This document shows, one piece after another, positions 8,831-17,313 of a stretch of 64,000 nt of DNA. The position numbers and the translations under genes were made by a program. The notes under the pieces were generated by a model that was given only the letters and a program-made list of their open reading frames with translations, ran no database searches and was not told the origin of the DNA. Within the stretch, counting starts at the first letter, position 1, and each line of letters begins with the position of its first letter. Source of the stretch: Solirubrobacterales bacterium (GTDB lineage: Bacteria; Actinomycetota; Thermoleophilia; Solirubrobacterales; 70-9); NCBI GenBank assembly GCA_021155855.1, contig JAJNAZ010000003.1, positions 58,436 through 122,435 on the forward strand. The letters are read 5' to 3'.

Positions 8831-9217
8831 CTACAGCCCGGCGGCTTCGAGGGCCTGGGCGTGGTCGGGGATCGTCCTCAACTCGATCAGCCTTCCCTCG
8901 GCAAATGCGAGGAGCAAGGCCATCGGCTGATCGAACGCCACTCCGCTGGTCCGGCCACGGACGTGCACCGTCCCAAGGGCGAGAAGCCGACCCTCGGACG
9001 CATCCCTGAACTCATCGATCGAGACGTTCCAATCGTCGAACTGATGGTCGATCTCGACCATCCACCGCCGCAACCCCTCGTAGCCGTGATACGTCGCGTG
9101 GGTCATCGCCGAATGGATCACTAGCTCGGGATCGAGGATGTCCGGGTCAGCCTCCCGCTCCCCGCGATTCCAACGTTCGAACGTCCGCCTCATCAGTTCG
9201 ACGTTCTCCCGCGACAT
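8831..9217 (-). CDS. SnoaL-like fold protein
   Basis: A 128-residue paralogue starting MSRENVELMRRTFERWNRGE and ending AQALEAAGL. A conserved Tyr/His pair sits in HATYHGYEGLRRW, a position that often lines the pocket in NTF2-like folds. It follows the copy at 9221-9622 after only three bases, and the next copy starts nine bases beyond its stop, so the array is probably one transcript. Confidence 0.75.
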   Translation of the reverse strand: MSRENVELMRRTFERWNRGEREADPDILDPELVIHSAMTHATYHGYEGLRRWMVEIDHQFDDWNVSIDEFRDASEGRLLALGTVHVRGRTSGVAFDQPMALLLAFAEGRLIELRTIPDHAQALEAAGL

Positions 9218-9220
9218 CGC

Positions 9221-9622
9221 CTACGCCGACAGCCCGGCGGCTTCGAGGGCCTCCGCCTCGCTCGGGAAGGCGCTGATCCGGATGGCCTTCCTGTCCCGCC
9301 ACTCGGTGACCTGCCACTGCGTCCCCTGGGCGGGCGCCTCGCTCTTTACGCCTTGGCCTTGAAGGCGTACACGCGCGAACGTCGCGTCACCAAGGTCTCG
9401 CACCTCCTCGATCTCCGTGCTGAAGTCGGGGAAGACCCGGAGGATGCTCTCCCACCAGCTTCGGAGACCGTCGTGGCCGCGGTGGGGGCCGCCGCCCTCC
9501 AGCTCCACGAGGCCCGAGAAGAACCCCACCTCGGGGTCACAGAGATTGAGGAGCGCATCGATGTCGCGCCGATTGAAGGCGTCGTGCGCTCGGTAGAACA
9601 GCTCGATGTTCTCCTGCGACAT
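9221..9622 (-). CDS. SnoaL-like fold protein, first of the array
   Basis: A 133-residue paralogue: MSQENIELFYRAHDAFNRRD at the N-terminus, GGPHRGHDGLRSWWE in the middle and SEAEALEAAGLSA at the end. It is the promoter-proximal member of the minus-strand array. Its leader GATACTGCGTGAGCG before ATG is nearly identical to the leader of the 8237 copy, which suggests that whole units including the leader were duplicated. Confidence 0.77.
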   Translation of the reverse strand: MSQENIELFYRAHDAFNRRDIDALLNLCDPEVGFFSGLVELEGGGPHRGHDGLRSWWESILRVFPDFSTEIEEVRDLGDATFARVRLQGQGVKSEAPAQGTQWQVTEWRDRKAIRISAFPSEAEALEAAGLSA

Positions 9623-9917
9623 CGCTCACGCAGTATCTCGCTAGCGGAAGGTCGGTTGGTGAATCGCTGTGACGGCAGACCGCCGTGCGCGGTATCAGCT
9701 TGCGGGCTCGGCGTGGACGATCACGGGTCGGCCTGCCTGCTCCTGCCAGGGTCGACGAGACTCTGCCGCAGCGCGTGGGCGGCGTCGGGCTCGCGGCGGT
9801 CGCCGCGGCCACCGCGCTCAGCCCTCGACCTGACTGACTACGTGCGCGCGCACCACGGCGTCGATCTGGACGCGCTCGACGTAGCGCGGTGACCGTGCAC
9901 GGCCCGGAGTGATCGAC

Positions 9918-10211
9918 TCAGGGCATGCGGTTGCCCCGGGACTCAGCCGGACGGGGAAGCCCCGGTGTCTGCGGTGGCTCGGCTCCCGGCGGGCCTTCGC
10001 TTCGGTTGGCCTCGTCGCTGACCGCCGAGGGTAGACCAGCGCCCTCCTTGCGCATCTCGGCGAGCGTCGCCTGCACCGCCCAGCGATGCCGGGGCCCGTC
10101 GACCTTCTCGGTGGCCTTCGGGTCTCGGTGCGGTTGGAACAGCGCGAACGCGAGGAACGCGATCGCGGCGAGGACGATCGTGGCGACGATGATCACGACC
10201 GCGGTATCCAT
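9918..10211 (-). CDS. Small single-pass membrane protein
   Basis: The 97-residue product starts at ATG 10211 (MDTAVVIIVATIVLAA) with one N-terminal membrane helix (residues ~3-25), followed by a hydrophilic Pro/Glu/Arg-rich tail of about 70 residues. An upstream extension to 10337 is low-complexity and unlikely. No family is recognised. Confidence 0.5.
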   Translation of the reverse strand: MDTAVVIIVATIVLAAIAFLAFALFQPHRDPKATEKVDGPRHRWAVQATLAEMRKEGAGLPSAVSDEANRSEGPPGAEPPQTPGLPRPAESRGNRMP

Positions 10212-10368
10212 GATCCGGTTTCTACCCGCCGCCGTGAGGCACGAAGCGGCGTTTTTCGATCTAGTCCTCCCCCGACACCGGCGCCCGGCGCGCTCGGCAA
10301 AAACGACCTGCCGAAGCGCATTGGCCGACGCCGCCAATTTCGTGCTCGGTCGGTGCTAGCTTCACGGC

Positions 10369-10470
10369 ATGTCCACCTTTACAGCGGCGGTGATCATGGT
10401 CTTGATCCTCGTCGCCGTGCCGATCCTGTACTGGCTCCTTCTGGCGCTGACGGGAAGGATCGGGCGCTGA
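10369..10470 (+). CDS. 33-residue membrane peptide (possible)
   Basis: The frame reads MSTFTAAVIMVLILVAVPIL and ends with a basic GRIGR tail, a typical single-helix small membrane protein. The ribosome-binding site is weak. It overlaps the minus-strand gene at 10394-10702 tail to tail by 77 bases, so one of the two may be spurious. Confidence 0.35.
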   Translation: MSTFTAAVIMVLILVAVPILYWLLLALTGRIGR

Positions 10471-10702
10471 GCGCACACGCGACAGCACCGACGACCGCGC
10501 TGACTAGGGTGAGCCAGATCCCGTACTGCAGGGTCACGATATCCGTGATGCCCGCCTGCTCGATGCTGGGGCCGCCGGGGTCTCCGCGCTCGGGCGTGTC
10601 GATCATCGCGTAGACGATCAGGACCATCGCGCCGAGGGCCGCACCGCAACTGACTTTGAACCCGGCAAGACAGGCGCCCGTCGATGCAAGCGGAGCAGTC
10701 AC
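10394..10702 (-). CDS. Two-helix membrane protein
   Basis: A 102-residue product starting at GTG 10702, with an AGAGAAAG ribosome-binding-like run upstream. Hydrophobic helices lie around residues 17-33 and 60-80, separated by an acidic/Gly-rich loop (DTPERGDPGGPS). The hydrophobic pattern looks selected rather than accidental. No family is recognised, and the overlap with the small plus-strand frame at 10369 remains unresolved. Confidence 0.5.
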   Translation of the reverse strand: MTAPLASTGACLAGFKVSCGAALGAMVLIVYAMIDTPERGDPGGPSIEQAGITDIVTLQYGIWLTLVSAVVGAVACALSARSFPSAPEGASTGSARRRGSRP

Positions 10703-11076
10703 GCGACGACCACTTTCTCTTGGCGCAAGGCAGCCGCGCGCCCTCGGCTAGAGGCGTCTTGTGCGCCGCGGGAAGGGACCGCGGCGCAGCCTGCGCCAGC
10801 GGCAGTCGCGCGGCTCGAACGTCGTCCGAGAACGACCCGGGCGGCTGGACAGGGAAGCCGCCCCCGACGCCGGCGAAACCGACGCGCCCGTCCGGGAGCC
10901 GCGCGATCGCGTAGGCGTCTTCTGAAGTCCGGCTTCGGCCTCCCCAGCCGGACCGCTCTTCGACCGGATTAACCGCGCGTATACCGCCCTGTCCGAGCCT
11001 CCGGGCCGACAAAACGGCAGCGGAGCCTCGCCTCATCCGACGCCAGGCCCGAAGCCACCACCAGAGGAGGCCCACA
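10703..11076 (+). other. Long GC-rich leader with hairpins, no gene seen
   Basis: This 374-base gap precedes the secreted/anchored protein at 11077. It holds a perfect 10-bp hairpin at 10762-10788 (TGCGCCGCGG / CCGCGGCGCA, 7-base loop) and a 7-bp hairpin at 10927-10953 (GTCCGGC / GCCGGAC). A clear Shine-Dalgarno (CAGAGGAGG) sits just before ATG 11077. I checked for cobalamin, TPP, SAM and c-di-AMP riboswitch signature boxes and did not find convincing ones. Confidence 0.4.
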
Positions 11077-11547
11077 ATGCGGGCACACATCATCACCACC
11101 ATCTCCCGGCGCCGGCGAAGCGCCCGGCGGCGTCGCGGGCTGGCGCTCGCGCTCGCCGTCTGCGCGCTGGCGATCCCGGCGAGCGCCGCCGCGCAGCCGT
11201 TCGAGACCGCCTACTCGAGCCCCAACGCGATCTCGGGCGGGTCGAGCCAGCCCAGCGGTGGCTCGGACCCGTCGTCCGTGAACTCGATCGCCCCGCCGAC
11301 GAGTGCGCCGAGCGACCCGAGCGGATCGGCCGACTCCGGCTACTCGTCGGTGAACGCGGTCAGCGGACCGTCCACGGGGGAGCCCACGCTCGTCTCCGGT
11401 TCACCGTCGAGCTCCGGCGAGGGATTCGACTGGGGCAGCGCCCTGGTCGGCGCGGGTGCCGCGCTGGCGTTCGCCGCGCTCGGCACCGCCGCGCTGCTCA
11501 CCATCCGCCGACGTCACCCCGTCTCGCCGGCGGCCTCTACGAGCTGA
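11077..11547 (+). CDS. Secreted, C-terminally membrane-anchored Ser-rich protein
   Basis: The 156-residue product has an Arg-rich N-terminus, a hydrophobic signal segment (about residues 22-38) and an Ala-x-Ala type cleavage site near ASAAAQ. The middle is a Gly/Ser/Pro-rich linker with a repeated motif (YSSPNAISGG, YSSVNAVSGP). A C-terminal helix (ALVGAGAALAFAALGTAALL) and basic RRRHP tail should anchor it. The start has a strong AGAGGAGG site. One copy of the 56-bp direct repeat (11370-11425) lies in frame within it. Function is unknown; an envelope role is inferred. Confidence 0.7.
   Translation: MRAHIITTISRRRRSARRRRGLALALAVCALAIPASAAAQPFETAYSSPNAISGGSSQPSGGSDPSSVNSIAPPTSAPSDPSGSADSGYSSVNAVSGPSTGEPTLVSGSPSSSGEGFDWGSALVGAGAALAFAALGTAALLTIRRRHPVSPAASTS
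11370..11425 (+). repeat. 56-bp direct repeat, copy 1
   Basis: Identical over 56 bases to 17153-17208 and in the same orientation, 5783 bases apart. Here it is coding (STGEPTLVSGSPSSSGEG in the protein at 11077). The match ends abruptly at both sides (c/t before, t/g after). Confidence 0.95.
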
Positions 11548-11574
11548 GCCCTAGCCGCACCGGGGGTCGCAGGC

Positions 11575-11619
11575 GACGGGCGCGGAGGTGTGAGCGGTCA
11601 GCTCCCCTCCGCGCCCGTC
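11575..11619 (+). terminator. Strong inverted repeat between 11077 gene and STAND gene
   Basis: A perfect 14-bp stem (GACGGGCGCGGAGG / CCTCCGCGCCCGTC) with a 17-base loop lies 28 bases after the stop at 11547. There is no U-tract. A U-less actinobacterial terminator is the simplest reading, though it also lies about 80 bases before the next start. Confidence 0.6.
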
Positions 11620-11699
11620 CAGCGAATCCTGTTGGTCTGGCGATGCGCGGGGTTGACTCCCCACTAACACGGCGTTACGGTCGCGCCGACCGGTTCGGC

Positions 11700-14600
11700 A
11701 TGACCTTCGAGGTACGCCTTCTTGGCTCCGTCGAGGCGCTGGTCGATGGCCACTCCCTGGCCCTGGGGGGAAGCAAGCAGCGCGGCGTCGTCGCGATGCT
11801 CGCGCTGCGCGCCAACACCACCCTGAGCGGCGATGAGTTGATCGACGGCCTTTGGGGCGACGACCTCCCAGCGAGCGCCACCAAGAACCTCCACGTCTAC
11901 GTCTCGCGGCTGCGCAAGGCGCTCGGAGAGAGCGGCGCCGAGGCCGAGATCCTGACCCGCGGGCGCGGTTATGAGCTCCGCCTACCGGCGGACGCGGTCG
12001 ACGCCCTGCGCTTCGAGCGACTGGTCGAGGAGGCCGCCCGCGAGCCGCCCGGCGCCGGGGCGAACGGTCTGGCCGGCGAGGCGCTCTCACTCTGGCGCGG
12101 CGCGCCGCTCGCCGACGTCGCGTCCGAGCCGTTCGCCGGACCCGAGATCGCCCGCCTGGAGGAGCTTTATTTGCGGGCGCTCGAACTCGCGATCGACGCC
12201 GAGCTCGCGACCGGGCGCCACGCCGAGGTGATCGCCCGGCTCGAGGCCCTGATTGCCGAGGAGCCGCTGCGAGAGCGTCTGCACGGGCAGCGGATGCTCG
12301 CCCTCTATCGCGACGGTCGGCAGTCGGAGGCGCTCGACGCCTACCGCGAGGCCCGCGAGACGCTGATCGAGCAGATCGGGGTCGAGCCGGGGCCCGAGCT
12401 CAAGCGCCTGCAAGAGCAGATCCTGGCCCAGGACCCGGCCCTCGACGCGCCGCCGCCGATCGTCGAGCTCCCGGTCCAGCTCGAGGGCGGCTCGCCGCTG
12501 CTCGCCGGCCGCGAGCGCGAGCTGGGCTGGCTGCGCAGGCGCTGGGCGCGGGCGCGCGAGGGCCGGATTGTCTGCGTGATGGTCTGGGGGCCGGCGGGGA
12601 TCGGCAAGACCAGGCTCGTGGCCGAGCTCGCGGCCGAGGTCCAGCGCGAGGGCGCCGCGGTCCTCTATGCCGGCGGTGGCGAGGTCTCCGAGGTCGCCCT
12701 GGCGACCGTCGCCGAGGCCGGCAGGGGCCACCGACCGACGCTTCTGGTGCTCGACTACGCCGACGACACCCCCCCGAGCGTGCTCGAGGCGGCCGCGGCG
12801 CTCGCCCGCGCGCCCGAGGGTCGGCCGCTCATGGTCTGCGCCCTTCATCACGACGAGCAGGGGCCGCCCGCCTTCGCCCCCCTGCTCGAGAGCGGCGCCG
12901 CCCAGCGCCTGCGGCTCGATCCGCTGGGCGAGGTTGCGGCGGCCGAGATCGCCCAGCTATACACCACGGAGGGCGTCACCATTCCCCTACGGACCCTGCT
13001 CGCCGAGAGCGAGGGACTGCCGCTTCGCATCCACCGCGCCGCCGGCGAGTGGGCTCGGGCGGAGGCGGCCGAGCGGCTGGCCGCGACGGCAGGCCGGGCG
13101 GCCGACGATCAAACCGAGCTCCGCTCGGCACAGGCGGCAGTCGCCGGCGGCGTGATCGACTTTCAGACCGCGACCGAGCGCACCTGCCTTTACGCGGTCG
13201 AGGAGCCCCCGGACCCCTCGGAGCCCGAGATCTGCCCCTTCCGCGGCCTGGCGCCCTTCGATGCCGCCCATGCCGAGTACTTCTTCGGCCGCGAGCGCCT
13301 GGTCGCCGAGCTCATCGCCCACCTCGTCGGCTCGACTCTCTTGGCCGTGGTCGGCCCCTCCGGCAGCGGCAAGTCCTCGGCGGTGCGCGCCGGTCTCTTG
13401 CCGGCCCTCGCCGATGGGGTCGTCCCCGGCTCGGAGGCTTGGCGGCGGGCGGTGATGCGGCCGGGCGCGCGCCCGCTGGCCGAGCTCTCGCGGACCCTCG
13501 CCCGCGCGGTGCCCGAGGCGGCGGGCGAGGACCCTGCGCCGTGGATCGCCGACGCGCTCGACCGGCTGCCCGACGGCGAGCCGCTGGTGCTCGTGATCGA
13601 CCAGTTCGAGGAGGCGTTCGTCGCCTGTCGTGACCCGGCCGAGCGGGAGGCGTTCTTTGACGCGCTGGTCGAGGGCGCGGGCGACCCCGAAAAGCGCATT
13701 GTGGTCGTGCTCGCGATACGCGCCGACTTCTACGCGCGCTGCGCCGAGCACCCCGAGCTCTCGACCCTGGTCAGCGCCAACCAGGTCCTGGTCGGGCCGA
13801 TGCGCCGCGACGAGCTGCGCCGGGCGATCGAGCTGCCCGCCCGGCGGGCGGGCCTCCGGGCCGAGCCGCGGCTCGTCTCGGCGCTGGTCGGCGACGTCGC
13901 CTCAGAGCCCGGCGGCCTGCCGCTGCTCTCGGCTGCCCTGCTCGAGCTCTGGCAGCGCCGCGACGGGCGAACGCTCAGGTACGCGGCCTATGAGCACAGC
14001 GGCGGGGTCGAAGGGGCGGTCGCGCGACTGGCCGAGGGTGCCTACCAGCGCCTCGCCGAGGCCGAGCAACGCAGAGCGCGACCGATGCTCCTGCGTCTCG
14101 CCGGCGCTGACGAGGGGGAAGCGGAGTCGTTCGTTCGCCGCCGGGTCTCGTTCGACGAACTCGAGCTCGAGCGCGACCCCGACGGCGCCCGGGCGCTTTC
14201 CGTGCTCACCGAGGCGCGCCTGCTGACCGCCGACGAGGACACGGTCGAGGTCGCTCACGAGGCGCTGCTTCGCGAATGGCCGCGGCTGCGTGGCTGGCTC
14301 GAGGCGGACGCCGAGGGCCGGCGCCTTCACCAGCACCTGATCGGTGCCGCCCGCGAGTGGCGCGACTCCGATCGCGACCCGGCCGAGCTCTACCGCGGCG
14401 CCCGCCTTGCCGCGGCGCAAGACTGGGCCGCGGAGCACGAGCCCGAGCTCAACGAGCTCGAGCGCGAGTTCCTCGACCAGAGTCAAGCGGCGAGCGAGCG
14501 CGAGGCCGAGCGCCAGCGCCGCGCCAACCGCCGCCTGCGGACCCTGCTCGCCGGGGTCGGCGTCATGCTCGCCGCCGCCGTCGTCGCGGGGGTGATCGCG

Positions 14601-16745
14601 ATCTCAGAGCGTGGTAGCGCACGCCGCGCCGCCACCGCAGAGGCCGCGCAACGCCTCGGCGCCCAGGCCGTCAACGAGGACATCCTCGACCGCGCCGTGC
14701 GGCTGGCCGGCGCAGGCGTCGCGCTCGACGACTCGATGGCCACCCGCAGCAACCTCCTGACCGTGCTGCTGCGTACCCCACCGGCGCTGCTCGGCGTTCT
14801 GAGCGGCACCGGGGATCAGGTGATCTACGCAGTGGCGGCCAGCCCCGACGGACGCCTGCTGGCGCTCGGCGACTCCGCCGGCACGGTCACGATCTTCGAC
14901 GCATCAACCCGCCGGCGGCTCGGCGAGTACCAGCTCGGCGACCGGCGCTTCGGCGGGCTCGTGCAGACGCTCACCTTCTCCCTCGACGGCAGCACGCTCG
15001 CCGTCACCGGCCAGGAAAACACGGACGAGCCTCCCCCAACGCTCTTGCACCTCATCGACCCCCGAACGCAGGAGCGCAGGGCGCGCGTCGTGTTGCCCCC
15101 GTTCTCCGATCCGCCTGTCTTCAACTTCGCCAGCGTCGCGTTTCCGCCCACGGGCCATGACCTGGTCGTGATTCAGGCCCCCGACCACGGACCGAGCGTG
15201 CTGCAAACGGTGAACGTGAGGACGGGCGAGATCGAGGGGCGGCCGCGGCGAGTCGATCACGCCGGCTTCTTCGGGCTGTTCCCGGCGGCCGACGGTCGGC
15301 GGGTCTTTGTCACAAGCGCCCACAACGACGAGACGTGGGAGGTCGATTCGCGGACGCTGCGCGTGGTGCGGCGCCATCCATTCGGTGACGAGGTCGGGGC
15401 CCTCAGCCCAGATGGGAGCGTCTTCGCGCTCGGCTCGCCCGACGGGACGGTGCGCCTCGTCGACCGCCGCTCGGGCGCGACTCGGCGGCTCACGGGCCGC
15501 CATCCGGGAGGCGTCCTCAGGCTCGCGTTCTCCCCCGACGGCCGGAAGCTCGTGAGCTCCGGCGGCGAGAAGGGCGCCGTGATCGTCTGGGACGTCGCCC
15601 GGGGGGAGATCAGTGAGGAGCTGTCCGGCCACCGCGGCGAGGTCTGGGGACTCGCGGTCTCCCCGGACGGGCGCACGCTCTACAGCGGGGCGTACGATGG
15701 ACAGGCGATCCTCTGGGACCTGTCGGGCGATCGACGGCTCCTCCGGTACTTCCCGGTCGACCCACCCTTCCGCGTCCCCGACACCCCGCGAGGCCTCGCG
15801 CCCAGCCCGGATGGCGAAACGCTCGCCCTCACGCACAGCGACGGGGCGGTCGACCTGATCGATACCCGAACGCTGCGCCGCCGGGACAGCCTGCCGGCGC
15901 TGGAGGGGTTCGCCGCCGCGGTCGCCTTCAGCCCCGACGGGCCCCTGCTCGCCGTCGCCGGCGAGAGGGGCCAGGTCACTCTCTGGAACGCCCGGACGCT
16001 CGCTCCGGCGGGCGAGCTGCGCGGGCTGCGGGCGAACTCCCAGGCGCTCACCTTCTCGCCCGACGGGAAGCTGCTCGCCTCCGCCGAGAACGAGGGCGAG
16101 CTGCCACGGCTGCGGATCTGGAACGTGCGCCGGCGCGCGCTCACCGCCTTCCGCAGCCAGACGTTGGCGGTCTCGCTCGCCTTCAGCCCCGACGGCAACC
16201 TGATCGCCGCCGCGGCGCTCGACCGCGGCACCGAGATCCGCGATGCGCGCAGCGCCCAGCTCGTCAAGCGGCTGCCGACGCCGGAGCTCTCGCGCTCGGT
16301 GGCGTTCTCCCCCGACGGAAGCCTGCTCGCGGTGGGGCAGTACGACGGGACTGGGCGGCTCTACTCGACCGAGAGCTGGGAGCCGGTTGGCCGCCCGCTC
16401 CAGGGCCACACGCAGCGGATCACCTACGTCGACTTCTCGGCGGACGGCCGCACGCTGGCGACCGCGAGCGCCGACGGGACGGTCGGGCTCTGGGACGTCG
16501 GGACCCAGCACCCAATCGGTTCGCCCCTGACCCTCCAGCCCAACACCTTTGCCTCCGCGGCCCTGAGCCCCGACGGCTCGCGCCTCTTCGCGGTCTCTAC
16601 CCGCGGTCCCGGTCTCAGCTTCGACACTGCTCCAGAGGCCTGGAAACGCCAGGCCTGCGCGGTCATGGGCGGCGGCCTCACCCCCGAGCAGTGGGAGGAG
16701 GTCGTGCCCGAGCAGGACTACATCTCCGTCTGTCCCTCCGGCTGA
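11700..16745 (+). CDS. Giant SARP-type regulator with STAND NTPase and WD40 propeller
   Basis: The 1681-residue protein starts at ATG 11700 (MTFEVRLLGSVEAL). In order: an OmpR-like winged helix (~1-95); a bacterial transcriptional activation (BTAD) domain (~100-245); a first P-loop GPAGIGKT (~296-304); a second NTPase module opening CPFRGLAPF..YFFGRE with GPSGSGKS (~552-559) and Walker B-like LVLVIDQFEEAF; a transmembrane helix (~945-968); and a C-terminal beta-propeller of WD40 repeats from ~1020 to the end (recurrent AFSPDG and LWD/VWD). STAND proteins act as ligand-gated switches in regulation or cell-death type defence. Here the DNA-binding end suggests transcriptional control tethered to the membrane. 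It is flanked by the 56-bp direct repeat. Confidence 0.9.
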   Translation: MTFEVRLLGSVEALVDGHSLALGGSKQRGVVAMLALRANTTLSGDELIDGLWGDDLPASATKNLHVYVSRLRKALGESGAEAEILTRGRGYELRLPADAVDALRFERLVEEAAREPPGAGANGLAGEALSLWRGAPLADVASEPFAGPEIARLEELYLRALELAIDAELATGRHAEVIARLEALIAEEPLRERLHGQRMLALYRDGRQSEALDAYREARETLIEQIGVEPGPELKRLQEQILAQDPALDAPPPIVELPVQLEGGSPLLAGRERELGWLRRRWARAREGRIVCVMVWGPAGIGKTRLVAELAAEVQREGAAVLYAGGGEVSEVALATVAEAGRGHRPTLLVLDYADDTPPSVLEAAAALARAPEGRPLMVCALHHDEQGPPAFAPLLESGAAQRLRLDPLGEVAAAEIAQLYTTEGVTIPLRTLLAESEGLPLRIHRAAGEWARAEAAERLAATAGRAADDQTELRSAQAAVAGGVIDFQTATERTCLYAVEEPPDPSEPEICPFRGLAPFDAAHAEYFFGRERLVAELIAHLVGSTLLAVVGPSGSGKSSAVRAGLLPALADGVVPGSEAWRRAVMRPGARPLAELSRTLARAVPEAAGEDPAPWIADALDRLPDGEPLVLVIDQFEEAFVACRDPAEREAFFDALVEGAGDPEKRIVVVLAIRADFYARCAEHPELSTLVSANQVLVGPMRRDELRRAIELPARRAGLRAEPRLVSALVGDVASEPGGLPLLSAALLELWQRRDGRTLRYAAYEHSGGVEGAVARLAEGAYQRLAEAEQRRARPMLLRLAGADEGEAESFVRRRVSFDELELERDPDGARALSVLTEARLLTADEDTVEVAHEALLREWPRLRGWLEADAEGRRLHQHLIGAAREWRDSDRDPAELYRGARLAAAQDWAAEHEPELNELEREFLDQSQAASEREAERQRRANRRLRTLLAGVGVMLAAAVVAGVIAISERGSARRAATAEAAQRLGAQAVNEDILDRAVRLAGAGVALDDSMATRSNLLTVLLRTPPALLGVLSGTGDQVIYAVAASPDGRLLALGDSAGTVTIFDASTRRRLGEYQLGDRRFGGLVQTLTFSLDGSTLAVTGQENTDEPPPTLLHLIDPRTQERRARVVLPPFSDPPVFNFASVAFPPTGHDLVVIQAPDHGPSVLQTVNVRTGEIEGRPRRVDHAGFFGLFPAADGRRVFVTSAHNDETWEVDSRTLRVVRRHPFGDEVGALSPDGSVFALGSPDGTVRLVDRRSGATRRLTGRHPGGVLRLAFSPDGRKLVSSGGEKGAVIVWDVARGEISEELSGHRGEVWGLAVSPDGRTLYSGAYDGQAILWDLSGDRRLLRYFPVDPPFRVPDTPRGLAPSPDGETLALTHSDGAVDLIDTRTLRRRDSLPALEGFAAAVAFSPDGPLLAVAGERGQVTLWNARTLAPAGELRGLRANSQALTFSPDGKLLASAENEGELPRLRIWNVRRRALTAFRSQTLAVSLAFSPDGNLIAAAALDRGTEIRDARSAQLVKRLPTPELSRSVAFSPDGSLLAVGQYDGTGRLYSTESWEPVGRPLQGHTQRITYVDFSADGRTLATASADGTVGLWDVGTQHPIGSPLTLQPNTFASAALSPDGSRLFAVSTRGPGLSFDTAPEAWKRQACAVMGGGLTPEQWEEVVPEQDYISVCPSG

Positions 16746-16880
16746 TCGCGGCCCGGATCTCTCGCTCCAGCTCCGGACGAGCACCGGGAGCGAGCGTCAC
16801 TGCCCTCGCCCATCGCGCAAGCGGCAGTAGTTGGGGAACCCTCGCATTCACGCGTAGCCCCGAACACACCCGCGCGAGGT

Positions 16881-17084
16881 TCAGATCTCGAGCACCGTTT
16901 CGGGATTGAGCATGAACTCGTCGAATTCAGCGAGATTGTGAAACGGCAATGCACGGCCGAGGCTGATGTTCAGTAGCTCCAACCCCTCGATCTGGGCACC
17001 CAGGTCGTCGCGGTCTGTCGCCCTGGTGAACGCCTCGAGCGCAGGAAGTATCTCGGTGTCCCGCAGCCGCTCGTCCTGCTCCAT
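16881..17084 (-). CDS. Small acidic helical protein, probably 5'-truncated
   Basis: From ATG 17084 the frame gives 67 residues (MEQDERLRDTEILPALEAF and ending NPETVLEI). The same frame stays open and protein-like upstream to about 17183 (GQIEASSLAACELLDLYTGR) but has no ATG/GTG start there and runs into a stop inside repeat copy 2 (17186-17184). This suggests that the repeat junction cut off the original N-terminus. No family is recognised. Confidence 0.45.
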   Translation of the reverse strand: MEQDERLRDTEILPALEAFTRATDRDDLGAQIEGLELLNISLGRALPFHNLAEFDEFMLNPETVLEI

Positions 17085-17152
17085 GGTGGACTCAATTCGG
17101 CCTGTGTAGAGGTCGAGCAGCTCGCACGCGGCCAGGCTTGATGCCTCGATCT

Positions 17153-17208
17153 GTCCACGGGGGAGCCCACGCTCGTCTCCGGTTCACCGTCGAGCTCCGG
17201 CGAGGGAT
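17153..17208 (+). repeat. 56-bp direct repeat, copy 2
   Basis: A perfect copy of 11370-11425. Here it is not in a recognisable gene; it sits at the broken 5' end of the minus-strand frame at 16881. It is followed by unrelated sequence (gagatcgtcacctg). Confidence 0.95.
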
Positions 17209-17313
17209 GAGATCGTCACCTGCACTGGCTATACCCCGAACGCTTGGTCGCGAACTGAACCTCCGGTGACGGCTGAGCGGATGTGCGTGTGACCCCGCGG
17301 GACGGGAACGCCG

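Noticed and set aside
10703..11076. c-di-AMP (ydaO) riboswitch in the leader of the 11077 gene
   Set aside because: The genomic context would suit it, but the conserved GAACC/GGUGAAUC-type boxes were not found.
14904..16784. 626-residue minus-strand frame opposite the WD40 region
   Set aside because: No motifs and typical antisense composition. The plus-strand frame carries the WD40 pattern.
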